Shown here in pieces: positions 1 to 7,107 of a stretch of DNA of 64,000 nt; within the stretch, counting starts at the first letter, position 1, and each line of letters opens with the position of its first letter. The notes beneath the pieces were generated by a model. It saw nothing but the letters and a program-made list of their open reading frames with translations, had not been told where the DNA came from and made no database searches. Made by a program: the position numbers and the translations under genes. The stretch is from Paenibacillus sp. BK033 (lineage in GTDB: Bacteria; Bacillota; Bacilli; Paenibacillales; Paenibacillaceae), in contig NZ_SLVP01000008.1 of NCBI RefSeq assembly GCF_004345425.1, positions 186,001 through 250,000 of the forward strand, written 5' to 3'.

Positions 1-285
1 CACGTTCTTCAGCGTTCTCTGCTTGTAGAAATAGTCAATCATGCTGACGTCGATCGCGGCAGCAAAGAGAAGAGGCAGAAGGCTGTCCTTCTTCCGAATG
101 GCCGGGATCACCTTGTCGAGATACCCGGACTTATAGGCTGCCCAGCACAAAATAAGAAAGGAGCACACAACGCCGATTGCGACATGGAAAGCCGTGCCTT
201 TCAAAGAGACAAGCCCCGTCATCGCCGTTCCGGATAGAATAAAGGCTCCTTTCATCAGATGCGCCCTGGCAGTTACCGTAGTCAT
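1..285 (-). CDS. Membrane protein of unknown function (partial, N-terminal part)
   Basis: This open frame begins with ATG at 285 and runs off the left edge of the window, so only about 95 residues are visible. The product starts MTTVTARAHLMKGAF and has two or three hydrophobic stretches (about residues 12-28, 32-50 and 68-80) separated by basic segments, so it is probably a polytopic membrane protein. A GGAG sequence lies about 13 bases before the ATG, which is a long spacing. The gene follows the divergent PAP2 gene by 69 bases on the same strand and is probably the last visible member of that operon. I do not recognise the family. Confidence 0.55.
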   Translation of the reverse strand, partial: MTTVTARAHLMKGAFILSGTAMTGLVSLKGTAFHVAIGVVCSFLILCWAAYKSGYLDKVIPAIRKKDSLLPLLFAAAIDVSMIDYFYKQRTLKNV

Positions 286-354
286 ATGTAAGCTAGCACT
301 CCTAACCTTGGAGACATCAACATGATCTGCGACCGAATGCGGATAAGCCATGCG

Positions 355-780
355 TTAACCCGCGATTCCGTATAGAAGATAACCGAGCAGAATGCCCAGC
401 AAGAGACCCCCGACGATCTCGAGCCGCGTATGTCCCATGCTCTCCCGTAATTTTGTAGGCTGGACAGCCGAAGAATCCGATGTCATCAGGTTGATGGCTA
501 CCGCATGGCGCCCGACCGCCCTCCGGAGCCCTGTAGCATCGATAATGACGATAAACGTAACGGCGGCGGCAAGAGCGAACATCGGGCTGTTGAAGCCCTC
601 CGACAAGCCGATCAGCATGGACGGCGTCGTCACCACCGTCGTATGCGTGCTTGGGAATCCGCCGTTACCGACGCGCTGCTTCGCTTCCTTGCCGAATCGA
701 ATGTAATTGATTGCGAATTTCAAGACTCCGGATACGAACCACCCGATGAGAGGTGCCAGAAAATAAGGCAGAACAACCAC
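355..780 (-). CDS. Divergent PAP2 family protein (DUF212/YuiD-like)
   Basis: The 141-residue product has about four membrane segments and the motif GNGGFPSTHTT near residue 38. That matches DUF212, a branch distantly related to PAP2 phosphatases, whose PSGHS signature it resembles. The reaction is not established for the family; by superfamily it may remove phosphate from a lipid-linked substrate. The start is uncertain. GTG at 780 lies directly against a GGGGA sequence, and no better in-frame ATG or TTG follows. The gene starts 6 bases after the SMR-like gene ends and is probably cotranscribed with UbiA. Next to a polyprenyl-phosphate phosphoribosyltransferase-like enzyme, a lipid phosphatase is a sensible guess. 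Confidence 0.8.
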   Translation of the reverse strand: MVVLPYFLAPLIGWFVSGVLKFAINYIRFGKEAKQRVGNGGFPSTHTTVVTTPSMLIGLSEGFNSPMFALAAAVTFIVIIDATGLRRAVGRHAVAINLMTSDSSAVQPTKLRESMGHTRLEIVGGLLLGILLGYLLYGIAG

Positions 781-786
781 TCCCCG

Positions 787-1128
787 CTATGCTCTAGATA
801 TGAAGGCAATACCGCCCACGATGAGGACAAGCCCCGCGATTTTGTACGTATTGATGGATTCGCCGAAGAAATAATAAGAAGCCACCAGCACGATAATATA
901 AGCCAGGCTGACAAACGGATACGCGTAGCTGAGATCCACCTTGCGCAGCACGAACATCCAGATCAGCGCGCTTGCCCCGTACAGGAAGATGCCTCCGGCA
1001 TTATAGAAGTTGAGCATGCGCAGCGGCCCGGACATCGACTCGTTCGGATGCATCGCTCCGAACTTCAGCAGCACCTGCCCCGCCGCGCCCATAATAACGG
1101 ACACCAGAATCCATATCATATTCCACAT
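787..1128 (-). CDS. Small SMR/EamA-like membrane carrier
   Basis: The product has four predicted membrane helices in about 113 residues, the size of small multidrug resistance proteins and of ArnE/ArnF-type flippase subunits. Visible features are a GAAGQVLLKFG segment in the first helix and a YAYPFVSLAYI segment in the third, both typical of the drug/metabolite transporter superfamily. I chose ATG at 1128 because GGTGA lies just upstream. A GTG at 1140, directly after the UbiA stop, is the alternative. The tight coupling to a UbiA prenyltransferase favours a lipid-linked sugar flippase over drug efflux, but this is inference. Confidence 0.8.
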   Translation of the reverse strand: MWNMIWILVSVIMGAAGQVLLKFGAMHPNESMSGPLRMLNFYNAGGIFLYGASALIWMFVLRKVDLSYAYPFVSLAYIIVLVASYYFFGESINTYKIAGLVLIVGGIAFISRA

Positions 1129-1140
1129 GAGTATCACCAC

Positions 1141-2052
1141 TTATTCCAGGAAGAGTAGAATCAAGATAACCGAAATACCGTAGAGCACAACCGTAACCAG
1201 AATAGGCTTATCCTCGAGCAGCACCTTATCCGGCTTGCCGCCCTTCCCTTCCATATGGACCAGATACAGGTAACGGAACACCCCGTAGATAACGAACGGA
1301 ATCGTCCACATCAGTTGAACCGTCCGGCCGGAGGTGAAGGTGAACAGCGAATAAGCCATAATCGTAGCGGTCGTAACGATGTTGCTCATCTGGTCGAGCA
1401 GCTGAATGGAATACTTCTCGAGCACCTTCCGGTGCCCCTCCTTCTCGTTCTGAAGAAGAAAGATTTCATGCCTCCGCTTGCTGATCGCAAGGAACAGGGA
1501 TAAGAGCATCGTGCAGACGAGGAACCAAGGCGTAAGGGGAACATCAATCATTAATCCGCCGCCGATCGCGCGAAGCACGAAGCCGAAGGCGATAATCATC
1601 ACATCCATAATTACAACATGCTTAAGTCTCATGGAGTAAGCGACATTCATGAGGAAGTACACAAGAAGCAGTCCGCTGAAGAGAGGGTTGAAGATAAAGG
1701 CCGTTGTAAGTGAGGTCGTAAGGAGCAGGAAGCCGAATACCAATGCGACATAAGGGTTGACCGCGCCCGAAGCGATAGGTCTATGCCTCTTCTCCGGATG
1801 GTTGCGGTCGGCTTCCCTGTCGAAGAAGTCGTTAAGGATATACACGCACCCGGATACGAAGCAGAATAGGAAAAATCCGATGATAGCCTGCCAAAACAAC
1901 GACCAGTGCAATAAGCTGAGCGAGAATACGGGAGCCGCGAATACCAGCGCATTCTTCGTCCATTGTTTTGGCCTAAGAAGCTTAATTAATGATATGGGGA
2001 CGCCTGGATGGGTCTGGGCCAGGCTTTTGCCCATTTGAATTTCCGGTTCCAA
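1141..2052 (-). CDS. UbiA family prenyltransferase, decaprenyl-phosphate phosphoribosyltransferase-like
   Basis: This integral membrane enzyme has about nine helices. The first aspartate-rich motif of the UbiA superfamily, NDFFDREADR, is present, followed by RPIASG. A second conserved loop, YSMRLKHVVIMDV, and an LRAIGGG segment resemble the bacterial branch that transfers 5-phosphoribose to polyprenyl phosphate. In that branch the product is polyprenyl-phosphoryl-phosphoribose at the membrane. The open frame extends to 2070, but GGAGG is placed correctly for TTG at 2052, which I took as the start. It is the first gene of a compact minus-strand operon with the SMR-like and divergent PAP2 genes. 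Substrate assignment is by family resemblance only. Confidence 0.8.
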   Translation of the reverse strand: MEPEIQMGKSLAQTHPGVPISLIKLLRPKQWTKNALVFAAPVFSLSLLHWSLFWQAIIGFFLFCFVSGCVYILNDFFDREADRNHPEKRHRPIASGAVNPYVALVFGFLLLTTSLTTAFIFNPLFSGLLLVYFLMNVAYSMRLKHVVIMDVMIIAFGFVLRAIGGGLMIDVPLTPWFLVCTMLLSLFLAISKRRHEIFLLQNEKEGHRKVLEKYSIQLLDQMSNIVTTATIMAYSLFTFTSGRTVQLMWTIPFVIYGVFRYLYLVHMEGKGGKPDKVLLEDKPILVTVVLYGISVILILLFLE

Positions 2053-2173
2053 GTCCTCTACCTCCTCCAACGATCTCTCTAAGAGATTAACTTGGGGCTA
2101 TCGTAACATTATTAATGCCATTAAATGTAGCATTTTTGCGAAAAAAAGTTACAGAATGGAGCAAAATTTTCGT

Positions 2174-2202
2174 AAAAAGGGGCCTGCCGCGTTGGCAAGC
2201 CC
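2174..2202 (-). terminator. Intrinsic terminator of the ABC exporter gene
   Basis: On the minus strand GGGCTTGCC pairs with GGCAGGCCC (one G-U pair, short loop) and is followed by TTTTTAC. It lies just after the stop of the exporter gene at 2214. Confidence 0.75.
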
Positions 2203-2213
2203 TATTCGTACCC

Positions 2214-3932
2214 CTATAATGCTCCAAATTGCGCCTGGTGCAGACGGCTGTAAATGCCTCCCGTTGCCACAAGCTCCTCGTGACGGCCTTCCTCGGTGAT
2301 GCCGTTCTCGGTCACCACCACGATGCGGTCCGCGTTCTTGATCGTCGCCAGACGATGCGCTATGACAAGCGTTGTCCGGCCTTCGGACAGCTCGGCCAGC
2401 GACTGCTGGATCGCCTGCTCGGTCTCGGTATCCAGCGCCGAGGTCGCTTCGTCCAGGATCAGGATCGGCGGGTTCTTCAGGAACATGCGCGCAATCGCCA
2501 TCCGCTGCTTCTGGCCGCCGGACAGCTTCACGCCCCGCTCCCCGACTACCGTGTCCAGTCCATCAGGCTGGGAAAGAATAAATTCTTGCAATCTCGCGCG
2601 GCGCGCCGCTTCCATAATATCCGCGTCGGATGCGCCAAGCTTGCCATAGGTGATGTTGTCGCGGATCGTACCGGCGAACAGGAACACATCCTGCTGGACG
2701 ATGCCAATCTGCTTGCGGAGCGATTCCAGCTGCAGATCGCGGATGTCGTGGCCGTCCACCGAGATGCTGCCTCCGTCCACTTCATAGAAGCGCGGCAGCA
2801 GACTGCAGAGCGTTGTTTTGCCGGCGCCGGACGGACCAACGAATGCGACGGTCTCGCCCGCCTTGATCGACAGGCTGATATCCTTCAGCACCTTCGCTTC
2901 GCCTTCGTAACCAAATGTCACGCTCTTGTATTCGATATCGCCGTGGAGACGGTCAACCGCCTTCGCGTTTGGAGCGTCCGCCACATCCGGCTCGGTCTCG
3001 AGCAGCTCCACGTAACGGCGGAAGCCCGCGATCCCGCGCGGATAGCTTTCGATAACGGCATTAATCTTCTCGATCGGCTTGAAGAAAATATTCGTCATCA
3101 GCACAAACGCAACGAATTCCCCGTAATGCAGATTGTCGTTAATAACGAACCAAGTACCGGCCAGCAAGACAAACAGCGTAACCAGCCTCATCAGGAAATA
3201 GGTAATGGACGAGTTGAGACCGATGATTTTGTAAGAGATCAGCTTCGCCTGACGGAACCGGCTGTTGTTGCCCGCGAACAGCTTGCTCTCATGCTTCTCG
3301 TTCGAGAAAGCCTGAACGACGCGGATACCTCCAACGGTGTCCTCGACGCGGGCATTAAAGTCGGCCATATCCCCGAAGAGACGGTGGGAAGCCTTCGTCA
3401 TCTTTCCATTGAAGTACAGAACAAGCACCAGAATAATCGGCACGACGATAAACGTCATGATCGTCAGCGGCAGGTTAATGTACGCCATAATGCCGAACGC
3501 GCCAATCAGAGTCATCACGGCGATAAACATATCCTCCGGACCATGATGCGCCACTTCCCCGATCTCGAACAGATCGTTGGTCATGCGCGAGATCAGATGG
3601 CCGGTCTTCGTATTGTCGAAGAATCGGAAGCTGAGCTTCTGCACATGATCGAACAGCCTCTTGCGCATATCCGTCTCGATATTGATGCCAAGCATATGTC
3701 CCCAATAAGTCACGACAAAGGACAGGAACGTGTTCAGCACGTAAACCGCAAGCAGAATCGCGCAGGCGCCGATGATTAACTTCAGATTCCCTTCCGGTAG
3801 AAGCGTATCAATGACATGGCTGACCGCCAGCGGGAAGCATAATTCCAGAACGGCCAGAACGACCGCACAGCAGAAGTCGAGCAGGAACAGCTTACGATAA
3901 GGCCGGTAATAAGCAAAAAACTTCTTAAGCAT
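2214..3932 (-). CDS. ABC exporter, fused permease and ATPase (MsbA/Sav1866-like)
   Basis: This 572-residue half-transporter should act as a homodimer in the membrane. Residues 1-300 form a six-helix exporter domain. The nucleotide-binding domain shows Walker A GPSGAGKT at 366-373, signature LSGGQ at 470-474, Walker B ILILDE at 490-495 and the H-loop IAHRL near 522. AAGGAG lies 7 bases before the ATG. The substrate cannot be read from the sequence. The upstream promoter carries a perfect Fur box (4057-4071), so expression is probably induced by iron limitation, pointing to export of a siderophore, haem-related or metal-stress compound. A terminator follows, so the gene is probably transcribed alone. 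Confidence 0.93.
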   Translation of the reverse strand: MLKKFFAYYRPYRKLFLLDFCCAVVLAVLELCFPLAVSHVIDTLLPEGNLKLIIGACAILLAVYVLNTFLSFVVTYWGHMLGINIETDMRKRLFDHVQKLSFRFFDNTKTGHLISRMTNDLFEIGEVAHHGPEDMFIAVMTLIGAFGIMAYINLPLTIMTFIVVPIILVLVLYFNGKMTKASHRLFGDMADFNARVEDTVGGIRVVQAFSNEKHESKLFAGNNSRFRQAKLISYKIIGLNSSITYFLMRLVTLFVLLAGTWFVINDNLHYGEFVAFVLMTNIFFKPIEKINAVIESYPRGIAGFRRYVELLETEPDVADAPNAKAVDRLHGDIEYKSVTFGYEGEAKVLKDISLSIKAGETVAFVGPSGAGKTTLCSLLPRFYEVDGGSISVDGHDIRDLQLESLRKQIGIVQQDVFLFAGTIRDNITYGKLGASDADIMEAARRARLQEFILSQPDGLDTVVGERGVKLSGGQKQRMAIARMFLKNPPILILDEATSALDTETEQAIQQSLAELSEGRTTLVIAHRLATIKNADRIVVVTENGITEEGRHEELVATGGIYSRLHQAQFGAL

Positions 3933-4014
3933 CTGGATCTCCTTTTCTCGAAAAATAGAGCCAGCGAATCGTTCATCCGCCAGACTCTTAGAATAATCGC
4001 GAACACGAAAACAT

Positions 4015-4044
4015 AGGCTGCTTCTCCTATTGACGAAGCAGCCT
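4015..4044. other. Ten-bp hairpin in the leader between the Fur box and the ABC exporter
   Basis: AGGCTGCTTC (4015-4024) and GAAGCAGCCT (4035-4044) form a perfect 10-bp stem with a 10-base loop. Read on the minus strand it would be followed by ATGTTTTC, a weak terminator tail. Read on the plus strand it is followed by CTTTTC. It could terminate the IF-3 paralogue, or act as a 5' leader element of the exporter, because the inferred transcript start is only about 15 bases upstream. Confidence 0.6.
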
Positions 4045-4056
4045 CTTTTCGCTAGT

Positions 4057-4096
4057 TGATAATCATTATCATATATGGGATAAGCATGACTGTCAA
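4057..4096 (-). promoter_or_regulatory. Sigma-A promoter overlapped by a perfect Fur box, driving the ABC exporter
   Basis: On the minus strand TTGACA (4096-4091) and TATGAT (4073-4068) are separated by exactly 17 bases. TGATAATCATTATCA (4057-4071) is a perfect 7-1-7 Fur box overlapping the -10 element and the probable start site. The -35 element abuts the stop codon of the IF-3 paralogue. Binding of Fur-Fe here would block transcription; this is inferred from the Bacillus Fur consensus. Confidence 0.85.
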
Positions 4097-4585
4097 TTAA
4101 TTCGGGTTCACTTGAACCGCCGCCTGCTTGCCGCTAAGCTGAATGCCGGTCTGCTTCGTGCCGTATGGCTTCAGATCCGTCAGCAGCTTCTCCAGCAGCT
4201 CCTTCGCTCTGGCTCCCTCTTTGCCCTGAATGCGGATGACCAGCTGGACCGCGTTGCCCGCTTCCAGCAGCTTCGCCGCCTGACGCTCTTTCGTGTCGTA
4301 ATCATGCTGCTCGATATCGACGCTAAGCCGCAGCTCCTTCACCTTCGCGGGCTGGCTTTGAAGCTTCTCCGCCTTCTTCTGCTGGCTCGCCTGCTGCTTG
4401 GCGCCGCCGCGCACGATCAGCTTGCACGGCGGCGGACTGCTCATCAGCGATTCGCAGACGAGATCCACCTTCAGCTGCTTCGCCATCTGAAGCGCTTCTT
4501 CCCGCGATACGATGCCCAGCGATTCACCGTCGAGACCGGTGAGGCGCACCTCGGCCGCTTTTATTTTCTCATTCATAATCAACAT
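4097..4585 (-). CDS. Divergent translation initiation factor IF-3 paralogue
   Basis: The 162-residue product has IF-3 architecture: an N-terminal domain (NEKIKAAEVRL, then EALQMAKQLKVDLV), a basic linker rich in K and Q, and a C-terminal domain beginning KELRLSVDIEQHDYDTK. It departs from usual IF-3 in the linker entry (SPPPCKLI where KPPVCRI is common) and in the C-domain RIQGKEG segment. It is not followed by rpmI and rplT, the normal partners of infC, so it is probably a second copy rather than the housekeeping factor. GGGGGA lies 10 bases before the ATG. It follows the MATE gene by 28 bases and may be cotranscribed with it. Confidence 0.85.
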   Translation of the reverse strand: MLIMNEKIKAAEVRLTGLDGESLGIVSREEALQMAKQLKVDLVCESLMSSPPPCKLIVRGGAKQQASQQKKAEKLQSQPAKVKELRLSVDIEQHDYDTKERQAAKLLEAGNAVQLVIRIQGKEGARAKELLEKLLTDLKPYGTKQTGIQLSGKQAAVQVNPN

Positions 4586-4613
4586 AAATCGTATATCCCC
4601 CGTTTACTGTCTG

Positions 4614-6008
4614 TTAGGCCTCTAACGTAGCGCCCGTGCCTCCCGCGCCGTTATGCAGGGCGGCAGCCGGCTTCTCCTGGCCCGTCTTCATGAACTTCTT
4701 CTGTCTCCATCGCCTAAGCACCCATATGCCGCGGATGTATTCGTCCATAATCATGCACGCATAGATGCCAACAAGTCCCCATCCCAGCGTTATCCCAAAT
4801 ATATAAGAAAGAACGGTAGCGATCAAGGTCATCGAAGTAATCGAGGTCCACATCACGTAACGGGTGTCGCCAACCGCGTTTAATGCGTTGCCGATGCCCA
4901 TGTTGAGCATTTTGCCCGGCTGCAGCAGCAGGTTCATTCCGAGCAGGGAGACGCCCATCGCGATAATCGCCGGATCCTTCGTGAAGATCTTCAGAATGGT
5001 GCCGCCGATCAAATACAGCACCAGCGCGTTCACCGTCACGATCGCAAGCCCGATCCACAGCGCGCGGTAGGAGTTCTTGTAAGCCTCCTGCACCTTGCCC
5101 GCCCCGTACAGATGCGCGATCTGAATCTGGAGCGCGAGCGCAAGCGAATAACCAAGCATGAAGCAGAACGATTCCAATGTATTCATATACGTACGCGCCG
5201 ACAGCTCCACCGCCCCAAGCTGCGCGATATACGTATAGATCAGAAGCTGGGAGAAGACCCAGCAGGACATGTTAATGCCAAGCGGCCAGCCAATCTTCAG
5301 AATTTCCTTGAACAGCTTGCCGTCGAACAGCTTGAAGTCGCGAAGCGAAATCTGGCGTTCGAAGGCGCCAAGGAACATCACCAGAAGCACGATTACCGCG
5401 AGCAGGCGGCTGATGTCCGTTGAGATCGCTACCCCCTTCAGACCCCACTGCGGAAATCCGAATTTGCCGAAAATAAAAGCGTAGTTCATCCCGACATGAA
5501 TGACGTTCATGCCAATGGCCGTATACATCGGGCCTTTCGTATTGCCCGTATTGCGGATCGCATTGCTCAGCGCCGCCATCACGGCAACCAGCACCATCCC
5601 GCCGCCAACGATCGAGATATACGTCTTGGCCAGCGGCAACAATTCATCCGGAAGCTGAAGCGCGGAAGCAATCGGCCCCGGGAACACATACAGCAGCACG
5701 CTGATGAAGAGGCCAATAATCGCGCTGACTTTCACGGACATGATCGCGATCGTACGCGCGTCTTCATTCTTCCGCATGCCAATCCGCTGCGCGATCAGAA
5801 TACCCGCCCCGCTCGCCACCGTCATGAACAGCGTCATCAAGGCGCTGAACAGCTGCGTCGAGAACCCGACGACGGCAACCGCATTATCCGAGATCTTGCT
5901 CACCTGCAGCGTATCGGCCGCCCCTAACAGAAATTGCAGGAATAACTCAATAAATATCGGCCATGCAAGCATCCATAGCGAAAACTTGTGATGTTCACGC
6001 TTTTGCAT
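4614..6008 (-). CDS. MATE family efflux transporter
   Basis: The product of about 464 residues has twelve predicted helices in two halves. The pattern (WPIFIELFLQFLLGAADTLQVS in two parts, and an LLQPGKMLNMGIGNALNAVGDT-like stretch in the second half) is typical of Na+- or H+-coupled multidrug and toxin extrusion proteins. The frame extends to 6089, but GGGAGG lies 8 bases before ATG at 6008, giving the start MQKREHHK. It is divergent from an AraC regulator (6192), a common arrangement for a transporter and its activator. The substrate is not predictable. Confidence 0.92.
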   Translation of the reverse strand: MQKREHHKFSLWMLAWPIFIELFLQFLLGAADTLQVSKISDNAVAVVGFSTQLFSALMTLFMTVASGAGILIAQRIGMRKNEDARTIAIMSVKVSAIIGLFISVLLYVFPGPIASALQLPDELLPLAKTYISIVGGGMVLVAVMAALSNAIRNTGNTKGPMYTAIGMNVIHVGMNYAFIFGKFGFPQWGLKGVAISTDISRLLAVIVLLVMFLGAFERQISLRDFKLFDGKLFKEILKIGWPLGINMSCWVFSQLLIYTYIAQLGAVELSARTYMNTLESFCFMLGYSLALALQIQIAHLYGAGKVQEAYKNSYRALWIGLAIVTVNALVLYLIGGTILKIFTKDPAIIAMGVSLLGMNLLLQPGKMLNMGIGNALNAVGDTRYVMWTSITSMTLIATVLSYIFGITLGWGLVGIYACMIMDEYIRGIWVLRRWRQKKFMKTGQEKPAAALHNGAGGTGATLEA

Positions 6009-6191
6009 TTTATAATCCTCCCGAGCGTACACCTGCTGCAGCCGATGTTTAAGTAAACGGCAACTCCAATACGCCACTATAATAGTCATGCAATTTCATA
6101 TTATAGATGCTATACTTCGGATAATGTATCAGTTTTACAACCGAAACTTTCAAAATTCAAACCTCCGCAAGAGGTATAAAAAGGTGCCGCC

Positions 6192-7073
6192 ATGACGCTG
6201 TTTCATTTTACCGTTCCGCCGCTTCCGCACTACATCGCATCGGGCTATACGAAGAGCTCGGCCGGGTTCAAGCATCCCAGCAGATACCGGATCGGCGTAT
6301 TCGATCTGCTTGTCGTTACGGAGGGCTGTCTCTTTATGGGGGAGGGCGATTCCACGTTTGAGGTACGGGCTGGGGAGGCCTTAATCCTGGGGCCGGACAA
6401 TCATCATTACGCGACAAAAGAATGCGAAGAGCCCTCCGCCTATTACTGGCTTCACTTCCAGACAACGGGCCGGTGGGCAGCTTCGGAGGAATATGCTCCG
6501 CGGATTATTCAAAGCAGGGAGCCGCATGGCTTAAATCCCCAAATTTTCACTACGCAAACCTTCATCAAGCAGGTGCCGCAGTATACCAGGCTGCTTCAGC
6601 CCGCCAAGATCGTCGAGCAGATCCAGCAGCTGATGGAGCTGGGCCACGGCAACCATCTGGGCAGCGTCAGCTGGAAGCAGCAGGTGCTGTTCCAGGAGAT
6701 TTTCGAGCAGCTGTCCGCCTCCATCGAGACGCAGGGCACGACGCCAACCTCGCAATGCGCGGAGCTGGCCGCCTCGTACTTAAGGAAGCATTACCGCGAG
6801 GATATCAAGGCGCAGCAGCTTGGCGAGAGCATCAACTTCCATCCCGTATATATCGCCAGATGCATGCAGAAGGAATTCGGCTGCTCGCCGTTCGACTTCC
6901 TGCTGCGCTTCCGCATTCAGCAGTCGAAGCTGCTGCTCCTGCAGACGAACTATACGATCGCAAGGGTGGCCGAAGAGGTCGGCTTCAACTCCGCCGCCTA
7001 CTTCACCTCCTGCTTCGCCAAGTATGAAGGCATCTCGCCGCGCAAATACCGCCAGCGCTTCTCGCATGGCTGA
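6192..7073 (+). CDS. AraC family transcriptional regulator
   Basis: The 293-residue product has an N-terminal cupin-like sensor region (about residues 10-100; a GEALILGPDNHHY segment marks the ligand-binding barrel) and a C-terminal double helix-turn-helix. The latter shows IARVAEEVGFNSAAYFTSCF followed by GISPRKYRQRF, the usual AraC/XylS signature. It would bind DNA in response to a small molecule, possibly a sugar. Starting at ATG 6192, it is preceded by AAAGGTG. It is transcribed divergently from the MATE gene, a plausible target. Its last codons form one arm of a very long palindrome (7049-7096). Confidence 0.93.
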   Translation: MTLFHFTVPPLPHYIASGYTKSSAGFKHPSRYRIGVFDLLVVTEGCLFMGEGDSTFEVRAGEALILGPDNHHYATKECEEPSAYYWLHFQTTGRWAASEEYAPRIIQSREPHGLNPQIFTTQTFIKQVPQYTRLLQPAKIVEQIQQLMELGHGNHLGSVSWKQQVLFQEIFEQLSASIETQGTTPTSQCAELAASYLRKHYREDIKAQQLGESINFHPVYIARCMQKEFGCSPFDFLLRFRIQQSKLLLLQTNYTIARVAEEVGFNSAAYFTSCFAKYEGISPRKYRQRFSHG

Positions 7074-7096
7074 TGCCATGCGAGAAGCGCTGGCGG
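7049..7096. repeat. 22-bp perfect inverted repeat at the AraC/pncB convergent junction
   Basis: The arms 7049-7070 and 7075-7096 are perfectly complementary and separated by only TGAT, which contains the AraC stop codon. The first arm therefore lies entirely in coding sequence. Neither strand has a T-run after the stem, so it is not a standard intrinsic terminator, although it may act as a two-way transcript end between the convergent genes. Confidence 0.9.
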
Positions 7097-7107
7097 CTTG
7101 GGCAGCT

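Noticed and set aside
505-1158. Long plus-strand open frame opposite the divergent PAP2 and SMR-like genes
   Set aside because: It is antisense to genes with clear family motifs, has no ribosome site and encodes a low-complexity, arginine- and histidine-rich product.
2229-3779. 516-codon plus-strand open frame opposite the ABC exporter
   Set aside because: The exporter reading has intact Walker and signature motifs; the opposite frame is an artefact of codon bias.
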